Assembly (NCBI RefSeq): GCF_016586355.1
Contig: NZ_BLYI01000027.1
Coordinates: forward strand, 186,001 to 250,000
Direction of reading: 5' to 3'
DNA length: 64,000 bases
Source: Anaerostipes butyraticus
GTDB lineage: Bacteria; Bacillota; Clostridia; Lachnospirales; Lachnospiraceae
The notes beneath the pieces were generated by a model that was not told the origin of the DNA, made no database searches, and worked only from the letters and a program-made list of their open reading frames with translations. Positions within the stretch are counted from its first letter, which is position 1; every line of letters starts with the position of its first letter. Both the position numbers and the translations under genes were made by a program. Positions 35,998-45,645 of this stretch are shown here, in pieces.

Positions 35998-37320
35998 TTA
36001 TCTTTCCTTCCTTTCCCTTGTATAAATGCGGATCGGTGTTCCGCGGAAACCAAACGTATTTCGAATCTGATTTTCCAAATATCTCGTATATGAAAAATGT
36101 GTCAGTTTCTTATCATTTACAAAAACCACAAACGTAGGCGGCTTTACAGAAACCTGCGTCATATAATAAAGTTTCAGGCGCTTTCCTTTGTCAGACGGCG
36201 GCTGCTTCATCGCCACTGCCTCGGCAAGAATCTCATTGAGCACACCTGTCTGCACTCTAAGCGCATGATTCTCGATAACTACGTCCAGCAGATCAAAGAT
36301 CTTCTGAAATCTCTGACCTGTCTTAGCAGAAACAAATACCAGTTCCGCATAAGACATAAAGGATAAGACTTCTCTTATTTTATTGGTATACTTATAAATT
36401 GTTTTGTCGTTCTTCTCCACCAGATCCCATTTATTCACGGCAATGATCATTCCCTTGCCTCGTTCATGGGCGATTCCGGCGATCTTGGCGTCCTGTTCTG
36501 TGATACCTTCTTCTGCGTCAATCACCAGAATTGCCACATCACACCGCTCTACAGCAGCAACGGTACGAATCACGCTGTACCGTTCCAGATCTTCTTTGAT
36601 TCTGCTCTTTCTGCGCAGTCCTGCCGTATCGATAAAGACATATTCCTTATCTCCCCGGCGGATCACTGTGTCAATGGCATCCCTGGTGGTGCCGGCAACA
36701 TCCGATACGATCAGCCTGTCCTCCCCAAGCATCTTATTGATCATAGATGATTTTCCTGCGTTCGGTTTTCCGATGATGGCTACTCGTGGTCTCTCATCTT
36801 CCTCCTCTTTTAATGTCTCCGGATTGCAGTTGGCAATCACTTCATCCAGCAGATCTCCAAATCCCAGCTTCGAATTGGCAGATACCGGGAATGGCGTTCC
36901 CAGTCCAAGATTATAAAATTCATAGGTGTCCATAATGAACTTTTCATAATTATCTACTTTGTTGACTGCCAGAACGACCGGCTTCTGAGAACGGCGCAGC
37001 ATGTCTGCCACCTGATAATCCGCGTCCACAAGCCCCTGACGCACATCTGTCAGGAAAATGATCACATCCGCAGTCTCTATGGCAATCTCCGCCTGATCTC
37101 TCATGTGAGACAGCATCATATCGCCTGTATCCGGCTCAATTCCGCCGGTGTCAATCATCGTAAACTGATAATCCAGCCAAGAAATGTCCGCGTAAATACG
37201 GTCTCTCGTTACACCGGGAGTATCTTTTACGATTGATATCTTCTCTCCTGCCAGCGCATTAAATAATGTAGATTTTCCTACGTTCGGCCGGCCTACAATC
37301 GCTACTATTGGCTTACTCAT
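35998..37320 (-). CDS. der: Ribosome biogenesis GTPase Der (EngA)
   Basis: Tandem GTPase for 50S subunit assembly, 440 residues. The first G domain has [11 protein letters not shown] and NKVD; the second has [18 protein letters not shown] and NKWD; a C-terminal KH-like domain follows. It starts the unit der-plsY-gpsA-aminotransferase. Confidence 0.97.
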   Translation of the reverse strand: MSKPIVAIVGRPNVGKSTLFNALAGEKISIVKDTPGVTRDRIYADISWLDYQFTMIDTGGIEPDTGDMMLSHMRDQAEIAIETADVIIFLTDVRQGLVDADYQVADMLRRSQKPVVLAVNKVDNYEKFIMDTYEFYNLGLGTPFPVSANSKLGFGDLLDEVIANCNPETLKEEEDERPRVAIIGKPNAGKSSMINKMLGEDRLIVSDVAGTTRDAIDTVIRRGDKEYVFIDTAGLRRKSRIKEDLERYSVIRTVAAVERCDVAILVIDAEEGITEQDAKIAGIAHERGKGMIIAVNKWDLVEKNDKTIYKYTNKIREVLSFMSYAELVFVSAKTGQRFQKIFDLLDVVIENHALRVQTGVLNEILAEAVAMKQPPSDKGKRLKLYYMTQVSVKPPTFVVFVNDKKLTHFSYTRYLENQIRNTFGFRGTPIRIYTRERKER

Positions 37321-37363
37321 AATCTATATTTCCTCTCTGAATCCTTCTTGTGATACTTATTTT

Positions 37364-37392
37364 AGTATACCGTATCCGGCAAATCCCGTCCA
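37364..37392 (-). promoter_or_regulatory. Probable der promoter
   Basis: Minus-strand TGGACG (37387-37392), 17 bases, TATACT (37364-37369), 44 bases before the der start. Confidence 0.5.
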
Positions 37393-37465
37393 GTACCATC
37401 TGAGAACAAAATGCAGAACATCCATACATCCCCAGGGTCTGAAAATCTGCCCTCTCTACGGCTTC

Positions 37466-38284
37466 TTACAAAACAATAAACGCTGCCAGATTTCCTCTCC
37501 GGCCATGACTGGCACGATGAGAAAACAGGTATTGGGAATTACAGCAGGTACATATATCTGTAACATCCAGATTTTCTTTTCGAATCCCTGCTTCCAGCAG
37601 AATGATCTCATTAATCTTCCACAAATCCAGCTGGTATTTTCCATTTCCTTTATCATCCATATATTCTGCCTCTTCATGTCCTTCCAGAACTTTCCGGAAC
37701 ACATCTGCCACATCCTGACTGACTTCATAACAGTCTCTGCAGATGGATGGCCCGATGGCAGCGACAATATCTTTCGCTTTGCAGCCATATTCTTCTTTCA
37801 TGACCCTTGTCATCTTAGCCCCGATTTTTCCTGCGGTCCCCCGCCATCCGGAATGAGCCAGCGCCGCAACTTTTTTGCAGGGATCATAAAAAAACAGCGG
37901 AACGCAGTCTGCATATCCTGTATACAGCGGGACTCCTTTTACATTCGTTACGAGTCCGTCCATGTTGGTCATTGTTTTTCCACAGTCTTTTTCTGTTACT
38001 TTACAGATCCTCGTTTCATGGATCTGATTGGAAAACACCAGTTTTTTCGGATCAAAGCCAATCGCTTCTCCAATCCTGCGGAAATTCTCATCCACTGCTT
38101 CTTTATCATCTCCCCGGTGATAGCTTAGATTCATGGTAGCAAAGATTCCTTTGCTGACGCCGCCCATTCTCGTAGAAAATCCATGGACAGCGCCCGCCTG
38201 ATCTAATTTGCGGAACGTCAGATAAGGCACCTTCCCATCATGAAGCACCGTAGAATGATTCTGATTTGATTTTTTAAAATGCAT
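37466..38284 (-). CDS. pgeF: Peptidoglycan editing factor PgeF (YfiH/laccase-domain family)
   Basis: A 272-residue multicopper-fold-like hydrolase of the YfiH family, reported to remove misincorporated serine-containing precursors; also annotated as polyphenol oxidase or purine nucleoside phosphorylase. The zinc/active-site motifs are YTGYADCVPLFFYDP, ALAHSGWRGTAGKI and GPSICRDCYEV. The start overlaps the yraN end by 11 bases. It ends the rplS-side run. Confidence 0.9.
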   Translation of the reverse strand: MHFKKSNQNHSTVLHDGKVPYLTFRKLDQAGAVHGFSTRMGGVSKGIFATMNLSYHRGDDKEAVDENFRRIGEAIGFDPKKLVFSNQIHETRICKVTEKDCGKTMTNMDGLVTNVKGVPLYTGYADCVPLFFYDPCKKVAALAHSGWRGTAGKIGAKMTRVMKEEYGCKAKDIVAAIGPSICRDCYEVSQDVADVFRKVLEGHEEAEYMDDKGNGKYQLDLWKINEIILLEAGIRKENLDVTDICTCCNSQYLFSHRASHGRRGNLAAFIVL

Positions 38285-38618
38285 GTTTTATCACCCGAAT
38301 TTTCTTTCCCAGTATTTCTACTACATCAAAACGTATGGGCTGGGCAAAGGACCAGCCTTTTTTCTTCAGATATACCTCTGCCGTCCGGCGGATCCTGTTT
38401 TGCTTTCTGACATTAACAGCCTCTCCCGGATATCCATACGCTGTATTTTGACGATATTTTACTTCAACAAACACAAGCCAGCCATCCTGCCTTGCGATGA
38501 TATCGATCTCTCCTGTTTTTGCGGTAAAATTTCTCTCCAGGATTTCATACCCCTGAAGTTTTAAAAAACGGCAGGCAGCTGTTTCCGCCGCCATGCCTCT
38601 TTCTCTCTGATTTCTCAT
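38274..38618 (-). CDS. YraN-family (UPF0102) putative endonuclease
   Basis: A 114-residue protein with the restriction-endonuclease-like core: AAETAACRFLKLQGYEILERNF, then TGEIDIIARQDGWLVFVEVKYR (D/E-x-K). Function is not established; it is conserved beside rnhB. The ATG at 38618 overlaps the rnhB stop as ATGA, so translation is coupled. Confidence 0.88.
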   Translation of the reverse strand: MRNQRERGMAAETAACRFLKLQGYEILERNFTAKTGEIDIIARQDGWLVFVEVKYRQNTAYGYPGEAVNVRKQNRIRRTAEVYLKKKGWSFAQPIRFDVVEILGKKIRVIKHAF

Positions 38619-39271
38619 ATGTACTTCTTTACAAAAGTTCTGCGGTGGATCTCGCAAATTCCCTGAGCCCTGATTGCTTCAATATGTGCCTTTGTCCCAT
38701 AGCCTTTGTTCCTGGCAAACTGATATCCAGGATATACCGCATCATACTCTTTCATCATGCGGTCCCTGGTTACCTTCGCTACGATGCTTGCCGCAGCAAT
38801 GGACGCGCTCTTGGCATCTCCTTTAATGATCGGAACCTGCGGAATTGAAATTTCAGGGATCGTGACTGCGTCATTCAGCAGAAGATCCGGCACAACCTCC
38901 AGTTTTTCAATGGCTGACTGCATTGCCTTGTAAGTCGCCTGCAGAATGTTGATCTCATCGATCACTTTTTCTGAAGCCATGCCAATGCCTACTGCCACTG
39001 CCTTTTCATAAATCTCATCATACAAAATATCCCGCTTCTTCTCTGAAATCTTTTTGGAATCATTCAGATACAAAATATCGCAGTCCTTCGGAAGAATTAC
39101 GGCAGCCGCCACTACCGGTCCTGCAAACGGACCTCTTCCGACTTCGTCCACCCCGCAGATATAGTGATACTGCCCGTATTTTCTTTCATACGCGAACATC
39201 TCATGCATCCGCTCTTTTTCCTGGCGCAGTTTTTCTAATTTTTTTGCTTCTCGTTCTTCTTTTTTCGTCAT
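38615..39271 (-). CDS. rnhB: Ribonuclease HII
   Basis: Removes RNA primers and single ribonucleotides from DNA. The 218 residues have CGVDEVGRGPFAGPVVAAAV (acidic site), LNDSKKISEKKRD, and KGDAKSASIAAASIVAKV. An extra basic helix at the N terminus is common in clostridial forms. It overlaps rbgA by 4 bases and yraN by 4 bases. Confidence 0.96.
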   Translation of the reverse strand: MTKKEEREAKKLEKLRQEKERMHEMFAYERKYGQYHYICGVDEVGRGPFAGPVVAAAVILPKDCDILYLNDSKKISEKKRDILYDEIYEKAVAVGIGMASEKVIDEINILQATYKAMQSAIEKLEVVPDLLLNDAVTIPEISIPQVPIIKGDAKSASIAAASIVAKVTRDRMMKEYDAVYPGYQFARNKGYGTKAHIEAIRAQGICEIHRRTFVKKYI

Positions 39272-40119
39272 GCTTCTTCTCCCGGAACTTCCAGAGAAAT
39301 CCGTCCCAGTTTTCCGTTTCTGAATTCCTCCAGCAAAATCTTTGCCGCCTTTTCATAATCCAGCTCGTTGCCCTTCATCCTGCAGTTTCGGTTTTCTGCA
39401 ATGGCATTTAAGATTTTTACCCGGTCTTCTGACTCATCCACCTGATATCTTTTTTCCAGGATACCAGAATAATGATGTTTCAGATATTCAATCAGCTCAA
39501 TGGCCATCTCATCCTGATTCAGGATTTCATCCCGGATGGATCCGATCAGGGCAAGTCTCAGTCCGACTGTCTGATCTTCAAATTTCGGCCACAAAATTCC
39601 CGGCGTGTCCAGAAGTTCGATGTTCTTATTCAGCTTGATCCACTGTTTTCCTTTCGTAACACCCGGTTTATTTCCTGTCTTGGTGCAGGCTCTTCCTGCC
39701 AGACTGTTGATAAATGTTGACTTTCCTACATTGGGAATCCCTGCGATCATCGCACGGATCGGTCGGTTTTTGATGCCCCTCCTGCGGTCTCTTTCTAATT
39801 TTTCTCTGCACGCTTCCAGAATAATATTCTGTGTCGCTTTTACACCTTTGCCTGATTTTGAATTTGTTTTTGCCACAAAAAATCCTTTGGCTTTAAAATA
39901 TTTTTCCCATTCTGCCGTAACCTGATCATCTGCCATATCATATTTATTCAGCAGGATCAGACGGTATTTCCCGGCTGCCAGCTGATCAATGTCCGGATTC
40001 CTGCTGCTTAACGGAATCCTTGCATCCACCAGCTCGATCATAATATCAATTAACTTCATGCTCTCCTGCATCATACGTTTTGCTTTTGTCATATGACCAG
40101 GGTACCACTGAAAATCCAT
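39268..40119 (-). CDS. rbgA: Ribosome biogenesis GTPase RbgA (YlqF)
   Basis: Circularly permuted GTPase for 50S maturation. The G4 motif NKYDM (near residue 58) comes before the P-loop GIPNVGKSTFINSLAG, and DTPGILWPKF is the G3 motif. 283 residues; the N terminus MDFQWYPGHMTKAKRMM is diagnostic. It sits between lepB and rnhB as usual. Confidence 0.97.
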   Translation of the reverse strand: MDFQWYPGHMTKAKRMMQESMKLIDIMIELVDARIPLSSRNPDIDQLAAGKYRLILLNKYDMADDQVTAEWEKYFKAKGFFVAKTNSKSGKGVKATQNIILEACREKLERDRRRGIKNRPIRAMIAGIPNVGKSTFINSLAGRACTKTGNKPGVTKGKQWIKLNKNIELLDTPGILWPKFEDQTVGLRLALIGSIRDEILNQDEMAIELIEYLKHHYSGILEKRYQVDESEDRVKILNAIAENRNCRMKGNELDYEKAAKILLEEFRNGKLGRISLEVPGEEA

Positions 40120-40141
40120 AGTTTCCTCCTTTACTCCTTAT

Positions 40142-40696
40142 CTAGCCCCATGGCCAGTATTTGATACTGACTTTTCCAATAATATTGCTTCTCTTTATAT
40201 TTCCAATTCCTGCACTTCTGGAATCTTCGCTATTGCTGTAGTTATCTCCCAGTACAAAATACTCATCGGAACCTAATGTAATTTCTTCTGACGCAACTCC
40301 CGGAGATGAAATGCTTTCATCAGAATAATTTTTCGCTGCCTTCCCGTCAACGTAAATTTTGCCATCTTTGATCTGCACAGTTTCACCCGGAAGTCCGATC
40401 ACTCGCTTTACATAATAGCTGCTGCTGGCATCATCATCCAGCTTAAATACGATCACATCATACCTGCTCGGTCCTTTGATATGATAGATCAGACGGTTCA
40501 CCAGATGTTTTTCCCCATTTTCAATCGTTGGCATCATGGAGTCTCCCTGGATTGTATAGCTGAAGCACACAAATCTTACGATCAGGAACGCAATCAGCAC
40601 CGCTGCTGCAATTTTCAAAACATATCCGATGATTTTCTGACGCCGCTGTCTCTGACGCTTTCTCATCTGATAAGTTACCGTATATCCATTCCTCAT
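40142..40696 (-). CDS. lepB: Signal peptidase I
   Basis: Membrane serine protease that removes secretory signal peptides. 184 residues: basic N terminus, one membrane helix (about residues 24-46), catalytic Ser in IQGDSMMPTI, catalytic Lys in YYVKRVIGLPGE and the C-terminal GDNYSNSEDSR. ATG follows GGAAGGAG. Confidence 0.96.
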   Translation of the reverse strand: MRNGYTVTYQMRKRQRQRRQKIIGYVLKIAAAVLIAFLIVRFVCFSYTIQGDSMMPTIENGEKHLVNRLIYHIKGPSRYDVIVFKLDDDASSSYYVKRVIGLPGETVQIKDGKIYVDGKAAKNYSDESISSPGVASEEITLGSDEYFVLGDNYSNSEDSRSAGIGNIKRSNIIGKVSIKYWPWG

Positions 40697-40733
40697 ATGA
40701 ACTCCTTCCCATCCCCTTCCCGGGAACGATAAC

Positions 40734-40764
40734 AGAAAAGGGATAAGCTTATGCGGCCTATCCC
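40734..40764 (-). terminator. Terminator of rplS
   Basis: Arms GGGATAAGC (40740-40748) and GCCTATCCC (40756-40764) pair over nine bases on the minus-strand RNA, with TTTTC after it. Confidence 0.75.
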
Positions 40765-40787
40765 TCTCTTCTCATCATCTCTGTTGA

Positions 40788-41135
40788 TTATACTCTTTCT
40801 TTTACTTTTGCTGCTTTACCAACACGATCACGTAAGTAGTATAATTTTGCACGTCTTACTTTACCGCGTCTTACGACTTCGATCTTCTCGATAATCGGAG
40901 AATGTACCGGCCAAGTCTTTTCAACACCTACACCGCTGGAATTCTTTCTTACAGTAAATGTCTCACGTGCTCCGCCGTTCTGTCTTTTGATTACGATTCC
41001 TTCGAATACCTGGATTCTTTCACGGTTTCCTTCTTTTACTTTTGCGTGAACTCTTACAGTATCTCCTGTTCTGAATTCAGTTACCTCTCTTAACTGTGCA
41101 TCTTCGATGCCTTTGATAATCTCCTGTGCGTTCAT
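40788..41135 (-). CDS. rplS: 50S ribosomal protein L19
   Basis: 115 residues with the L19 signatures [28 protein letters not shown] and [16 protein letters not shown]. It has its own promoter and a terminator, and its usual partner trmD is separated by a HAD gene. Confidence 0.98.
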   Translation of the reverse strand: MNAQEIIKGIEDAQLREVTEFRTGDTVRVHAKVKEGNRERIQVFEGIVIKRQNGGARETFTVRKNSSGVGVEKTWPVHSPIIEKIEVVRRGKVRRAKLYYLRDRVGKAAKVKERV

Positions 41136-41159
41136 GTTGTTCCTCCTTCAATAATTTTA

Positions 41160-41212
41160 GATGTTCTTAATACCGTTCGTAGCAGAGGACCATCCTATTT
41201 ATAACAACTTGG
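41160..41212 (-). ncRNA. rplS 5' leader, possible L19 autoregulatory element
   Basis: About 75 bases between the promoter and the rplS start. The minus strand has GGTCCTCTGCTACGAACGG, which recalls leaders upstream of L19 genes in Firmicutes, but I cannot confirm the fold. Confidence 0.35.
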
Positions 41213-41214
41213 AT

Positions 41215-41243
41215 ATTCTACCATACTTTTTTGCCCCGGGCAA
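41215..41243 (-). promoter_or_regulatory. rplS promoter
   Basis: Minus-strand TTGCCC (41238-41243), 17 bases, TAGAAT (41215-41220). Confidence 0.6.
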
Positions 41244-41271
41244 GCATTTTTTTCAAAATCCAGAGAATTTT

Positions 41272-42111
41272 TTATACTGCCTTTCCAAGGATCAGCTTTT
41301 CCATGGCTTTAGCGACTCCGTCTTCCCGATTAGACGCTGTCACATAATCTGCCATCGCTTTCATCTCTTCCAGCCCGTTTGCCATGGCGACCGAACAGCC
41401 TGCCTGTTCGAACATTTCTCTGTCATTGTCTGCGTCGCCAAATACTATGATCTCATCCTTTTCAACTCCCAGGATTTCCGCCAGATGCAGCAGCCCGGTT
41501 CCCTTATTGCATCCCCTTTTGGAAATTTCAATATTTTTTGGCAGCGAACTGGAATACTGGATATCTTCAAACTGACGGAGCCAGTCCCATACCCTCGCTC
41601 TCTCTTCCATCGTTCGAAAGATCAGGGTCATCTTTTCAATGGTATCCCGGTTCTCCCTGATGTGATCTTCAATGTTTTCTACAATCTTTCTGGAACCTCT
41701 GACAATCTCCCGGGTATTCTCATCCAGTTCATAATAATCCAGATGCTCCATCGGAATTCTTTCCCCATAAGACTGCCCTCCCTGGCTGACACTGGTCATA
41801 AGATCAAACGGTCTCAGCTGACGAATCAGTTCCAAAGCCCTTTTAGGATCAAAATGATTTGTATAGACTGTCCTCTCTTCCTGAAGATCATAAACAGTGC
41901 CTCCATTACTGAAGATTCCATATCGGACTCCCTTAATGGATCTAAGTTCTACAGGCAGAGCATTCACGGCCCTTCCCGTGGCCGGAACAAAATAAACACC
42001 CTGCTCAATCACTTGTTTTATGACCTCCTGGGTCCTTTTGGTAATTTTCCTCTCTTGATTCAGCAGCGTGCCGTCCATATCTGCCGCTGCCAGCCGGAAT
42101 CTGCTATTCAC
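41272..42111 (-). CDS. Cof-type HAD hydrolase
   Basis: A subfamily IIB HAD phosphatase of about 279 residues. Motif I is [13 protein letters not shown], a large C2 cap is in the middle, and [15 protein letters not shown] is motif IV. Substrates are usually sugar phosphates or cofactor phosphates. The start may be GTG 42111, with AAGGGG upstream and the usual spacing to motif I, or ATG 42135. It lies between trmD and rplS, an unusual insertion in that conserved block. Confidence 0.85.
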   Translation of the reverse strand: MNSRFRLAAADMDGTLLNQERKITKRTQEVIKQVIEQGVYFVPATGRAVNALPVELRSIKGVRYGIFSNGGTVYDLQEERTVYTNHFDPKRALELIRQLRPFDLMTSVSQGGQSYGERIPMEHLDYYELDENTREIVRGSRKIVENIEDHIRENRDTIEKMTLIFRTMEERARVWDWLRQFEDIQYSSSLPKNIEISKRGCNKGTGLLHLAEILGVEKDEIIVFGDADNDREMFEQAGCSVAMANGLEEMKAMADYVTASNREDGVAKAMEKLILGKAV

Positions 42112-42817
42112 CTTTCTTCCCCTTTTCTTTCTCATAGACTTCCCAGAGATCCGGGCGCCTTTCTTTCGTACGTTTTACTGACTGCTCATACCGCCATTTA
42201 CGAATATTTTCATGATGTCCGGACAAAAGCACTTCCGGAACTTCCTTGTCCAGAAAAACCGGAGGTCTCGTATACTGAGGATATTCCAGCAGGCCATTTT
42301 CAAAAGACTCTTCCCCTGCGGATTCATCATTATTCAAAACCCCCGGAACCAGTCTGGAAATAGCATCGATCATAACCATGGCAGGCAGTTCCCCGCCTGT
42401 CAGTACATAATCTCCGATAGAAACATAATCTGTTACAATCTCTTCCAGAACTCTCTCATCAATTCCTTCATAATGACCGCATAAAAATACCAGTTCTTCT
42501 TCTTTTGCCAGTTCTTTCGCCATTTCCTGGCGGAACACCTGTCCCTGGGGCGTAAGATAAATCACCCTTGGGGCTTTCTTCATATTTTTTCTCAGATCCT
42601 GATAAGCCCGGTAGATCGGTTCCGGCTGCATTACAAGTCCTGCGCCTCCTCCATAAGGATAATCGTCTACTTTTAAATGTTTATTTGTGGAGTAATCCCG
42701 GATATTGACCGCATTGATTTCCAGATGTCCGGCCTCTATGGCCCTCCCGATAATGCTGGTGTTCAATCCGTCTCTCACCATATCAGGAAATAATGTCAAT
42801 ATGTGAAATCTATTCAT
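42104..42817 (-). CDS. trmD: tRNA (guanine-37-N1)-methyltransferase
   Basis: Makes m1G37 and prevents frameshifting. The 237 residues contain the knot-fold motifs [35 protein letters not shown] and [13 protein letters not shown]. It overlaps rimM by 8 bases and the HAD gene by 8 bases. Confidence 0.98.
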   Translation of the reverse strand: MNRFHILTLFPDMVRDGLNTSIIGRAIEAGHLEINAVNIRDYSTNKHLKVDDYPYGGGAGLVMQPEPIYRAYQDLRKNMKKAPRVIYLTPQGQVFRQEMAKELAKEEELVFLCGHYEGIDERVLEEIVTDYVSIGDYVLTGGELPAMVMIDAISRLVPGVLNNDESAGEESFENGLLEYPQYTRPPVFLDKEVPEVLLSGHHENIRKWRYEQSVKRTKERRPDLWEVYEKEKGKKGE

Positions 42818-43322
42818 CCAATAATCCTTTCATAAGATGGACAACAATTTCTCTCTGCTCCAGGTCTACCTTTTTAATACAGTCCCGAATCACAGGAAGC
42901 AGAATTTCTCTTCCATCTTCCATTTTTACTACATAAACGTCATTAGCTCCTGTCTGAAGCACGTCAACCAGTTCTCCCAGATATGATCCTTCTTCTCGCA
43001 AAACCTTAAGTCCGATCAGATCAGCAATGTAATATTCATCTTTTCCCAGAGGCACTGCCTGATCTCTTGACACAAACAGCCCGCAGCGTTTGTATGGTTC
43101 AATCTCATTGATATTCTTAAATTCACGGAATTTAAGAACCGGCTGATTCTTTACAAATTTACAGGATACTACATGAAGGAGCATCCTTTCCCTTCCTGTA
43201 TCCAGATATACTTCTTTCAATTTTTTAAAACGCATGATATCATCCGTCATCGAATAAATCTTTACTTCGCCTGCGATCCCATGGGTATTGGCAATCGCAC
43301 CGACCTGTAAGAATTCCTCCAT
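42810..43322 (-). CDS. rimM: 16S rRNA processing protein RimM
   Basis: 30S maturation factor of 170 residues with [22 protein letters not shown] at the N terminus, and a C-terminal PRC-barrel domain with [13 protein letters not shown] and [14 protein letters not shown]. It is first here; the genes normally before it (rpsP, ffh, ylqC) are not in the window. Confidence 0.96.
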   Translation of the reverse strand: MEEFLQVGAIANTHGIAGEVKIYSMTDDIMRFKKLKEVYLDTGRERMLLHVVSCKFVKNQPVLKFREFKNINEIEPYKRCGLFVSRDQAVPLGKDEYYIADLIGLKVLREEGSYLGELVDVLQTGANDVYVVKMEDGREILLPVIRDCIKKVDLEQREIVVHLMKGLLDE

Positions 43323-43423
43323 TGATACAGTCCTCCTTTATTCTTTCCATATTATAATAATGAAAGAAATCCTAAAACACAACCATTTTTTACACAATCT
43401 TTCTATTTTCAGAGACGTTTTTA

Positions 43424-43432
43424 TGGTATAAT
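43424..43432 (+). promoter_or_regulatory. Extended -10 promoter of the sensor kinase gene
   Basis: TGGTATAAT, an extended -10 (TGn before TATAAT), with no good -35. The start codon lies 35 bases downstream. Confidence 0.5.
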
Positions 43433-43466
43433 TCAATTCGATGAAACAATAGGAAGGGTTTTTACA

Positions 43467-44822
43467 ATGTTAACTGGACTGATCGTATATATGACCGCAA
43501 GTTTTTTTACAGAAGCCGTCATACATTATTTAAGTTTTCTTATTTTAAATCTCAGAGTGTCGAAGCCTCGTATTTTACTTGGTTCTCTGGCAGTTGATCT
43601 GATCGTCTGTCCGATCATATATTTCGCGTCTTCTTATTACCATATTTTCCCTGTTCCGGCAGGCATTCTTTCCTATCTTCTTGATATGTTCGGCATGTTC
43701 ATTAATATTCTGTCCGTTTATCTGATCTCCCGGCAGGATTTCTGGAACACTGCAATTTCAACTTCTTTTTCTTTTTTTATATATTATCAGACATTCCTGA
43801 TTACTTTTCTGTTTATTCCGGAGCAGTATGCTTTAGGTTCCTCTGCCAATCAGGCAATTTCTGTACTGCTGCTTCTCTTCTTTACCTATTTTATCGGTAA
43901 AATCATTCGCAGACTCAATCCATCATTCTTGATTGTTCGCTGTCTGAAAGAAAAAAAGCAGAAACGGATTGCTGCGGGAATTGGAATCTTTATTGCCGGC
44001 TCCTCCCATTATCCGCTTCTTCTGTCTGGAATCGTACAGGAATATAACCAGCTTATGGCAGTCATCGGATTATTTCTGCTGTTTTTCTTCAGTCTGCTGT
44101 TTCATTACATTACAAAAAGTATTCTGCAGTCTGAAACGGAAAAAGCTCAGCAGCAAATGATCGCACAGCAGAATACTTATATTAAAACTCTGGAAGAAAT
44201 TCAGAAGGACGTCCGGCTTTACCGGCATGATTTTAAAAATATAATGTCCGGCATGTATCTGGATGTAAAAAACGGGAAAACCGATGTTCTGGAATCTTAT
44301 ATGAAGCACATGCTCCAGGACTTCGATCAAAATATCGGTTCCAAAATCCAGCTGGCCAACCAGATGGTTCATTTAGAAATCGTGGAACTGAAAAGTCTTC
44401 TGATGACAAAACTTGCCTATCTTCATTCTCTGAAGATTCCCTGTCATCTGGAAGTCCTTTACCCAGTCCAGGCATGCTCCATGCGCACACCTGACCTTCT
44501 GCGCTGCATCGGCATTCTGATAGATAATGCCGCTGAAGCCGTACAAAAGGATTCCGGCGACATCGACATTATGATCACTGCCGCAAAGGATGAGACCGTA
44601 TTTATCATCAGCAATACGGCTCATGAAAGCCCGAATCTTTCCATGATATGGAAAAAAGGCTACTCAACCAAAGGGAAAAACCGTGGTCTCGGATTGTACA
44701 GCTATCAGCAGATCACGAACCAATATCAAAACATTACCTGTGCTGCTTCCTGGCGGAATCAGCGTTTTTACCAGGAATTACGAATTGGAGGAACTTCTTA
44801 TGATACAAATCCTGCTGTGTGA
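43467..44822 (+). CDS. Sensor histidine kinase, HPK10/AgrC type
   Basis: A 451-residue membrane sensor. Residues 1-218 form about six to seven hydrophobic segments. The phosphoacceptor motif is YRHDFKN with His254, followed by a GHKL ATPase with LIDNAAEAV (N box) and GKNRGLGLYSY (G box). This is the class that pairs with LytTR regulators and often senses secreted peptides. It is followed directly by such a regulator, with overlap of 23 bases. No AgrB or AgrD-like gene is near, so the signal may be external or unlinked. Confidence 0.9.
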   Translation: MLTGLIVYMTASFFTEAVIHYLSFLILNLRVSKPRILLGSLAVDLIVCPIIYFASSYYHIFPVPAGILSYLLDMFGMFINILSVYLISRQDFWNTAISTSFSFFIYYQTFLITFLFIPEQYALGSSANQAISVLLLLFFTYFIGKIIRRLNPSFLIVRCLKEKKQKRIAAGIGIFIAGSSHYPLLLSGIVQEYNQLMAVIGLFLLFFFSLLFHYITKSILQSETEKAQQQMIAQQNTYIKTLEEIQKDVRLYRHDFKNIMSGMYLDVKNGKTDVLESYMKHMLQDFDQNIGSKIQLANQMVHLEIVELKSLLMTKLAYLHSLKIPCHLEVLYPVQACSMRTPDLLRCIGILIDNAAEAVQKDSGDIDIMITAAKDETVFIISNTAHESPNLSMIWKKGYSTKGKNRGLGLYSYQQITNQYQNITCAASWRNQRFYQELRIGGTSYDTNPAV

Positions 44823-45567
44823 TGATGACCATCAGATCCGCGCCGAAATTGAAAAACAAATCAATAACCAGATCCTGATCTGCCAGTATGATATGCAGAT
44901 TGCCGAAAGCACTGCCAGCCCGTCTGTTCTCCTGAATCATCTGAAACAGATAAAACAGCGGCAGAATCTCTATTTTCTGGATGTGGAACTAAAAGACCCT
45001 GAATATGACGGTTTTCTGCTGGGACAGGAAATCCGTCTGACTGATCCGGAAGGCATCATCGTCTATGTTACCAGTTTCCGGGATCTTGCTTACAAAACCT
45101 TCCAATACCATGTAGAAGCATTTGATTATATTGTAAAAGACCAGCCGGATAAGCTGTCTTCTTCCATCGCCAGATGTCTCCGCGACATTTTGGATCGTAT
45201 GTCAAGCCAGTCTGCCTCTCTCCCGGGCTTTCAGTACTTTACATTCAAAGCAGGAAATTCTCTTCGCAGCGTCCCGGTAGATGATATCTGTTTCTTTGAG
45301 ACCTCTCCAAAGGCACACCATGTCATCCTGCATGGAAAAAACCAGAGAATCGAATTCCTTGGAAGCTTAAACGACATTGCGCAGCGCCTGAACGACCGGT
45401 TTATGAAAATCCATCGTTCTTATATTGTGGCTCTGGACAAAATTGATGAAATCAATCTGAAGCATAATACCGTCCGGGCCGGAGGTGAAATCCTGAGTCT
45501 CTCCAGGAAGGAAAAATCAAAATTACTGGAACGAATGAACACGGAAGGGACATTCAGGAAGCCATAA
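44800..45567 (+). CDS. LytTR-family response regulator
   Basis: 255 residues from ATG 44800 (TTGGAGG upstream). The receiver domain has ILLCDDDHQ and the phosphoacceptor Asp61 in YFLDVEL; the C-terminal LytTR DNA-binding domain (about 150-245) has ICFFETSPKAHHVILH and FMKIHRSYIVALDKI. It partners the kinase upstream and probably controls the ABC exporter downstream (inference). Confidence 0.92.
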   Translation: MIQILLCDDDHQIRAEIEKQINNQILICQYDMQIAESTASPSVLLNHLKQIKQRQNLYFLDVELKDPEYDGFLLGQEIRLTDPEGIIVYVTSFRDLAYKTFQYHVEAFDYIVKDQPDKLSSSIARCLRDILDRMSSQSASLPGFQYFTFKAGNSLRSVPVDDICFFETSPKAHHVILHGKNQRIEFLGSLNDIAQRLNDRFMKIHRSYIVALDKIDEINLKHNTVRAGGEILSLSRKEKSKLLERMNTEGTFRKP

Positions 45568-45607
45568 CTGCCGTTTAGGAATTTGCATCCGTATCTTTTG
45601 TTTTCCA

Positions 45608-45616
45608 TGGTATACT
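45608..45616 (+). promoter_or_regulatory. Extended -10 promoter of the ABC exporter
   Basis: TGGTATACT, 30 bases before the ATP-binding gene. Its form is close to that before the kinase gene (TGGTATAAT). No consensus -35 is seen, which suits dependence on an activator. Confidence 0.45.
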
Positions 45617-45645
45617 GATGCCATAACATAAAGGAGGAACGACAA

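Noticed and set aside
41226-41255. TTGCCCCGGGCAA with T-run as plus-strand terminator
   Set aside because: No plus-strand gene precedes it and the same bases form the -35 of rplS; the loop would be only three bases.
45569-45600. CCGTTTAG and CCGTAT as paired LytTR sites before the ABC genes
   Set aside because: Only the first resembles a LytTR half-site and the spacing (18 bp) is not the usual 21-22 bp.
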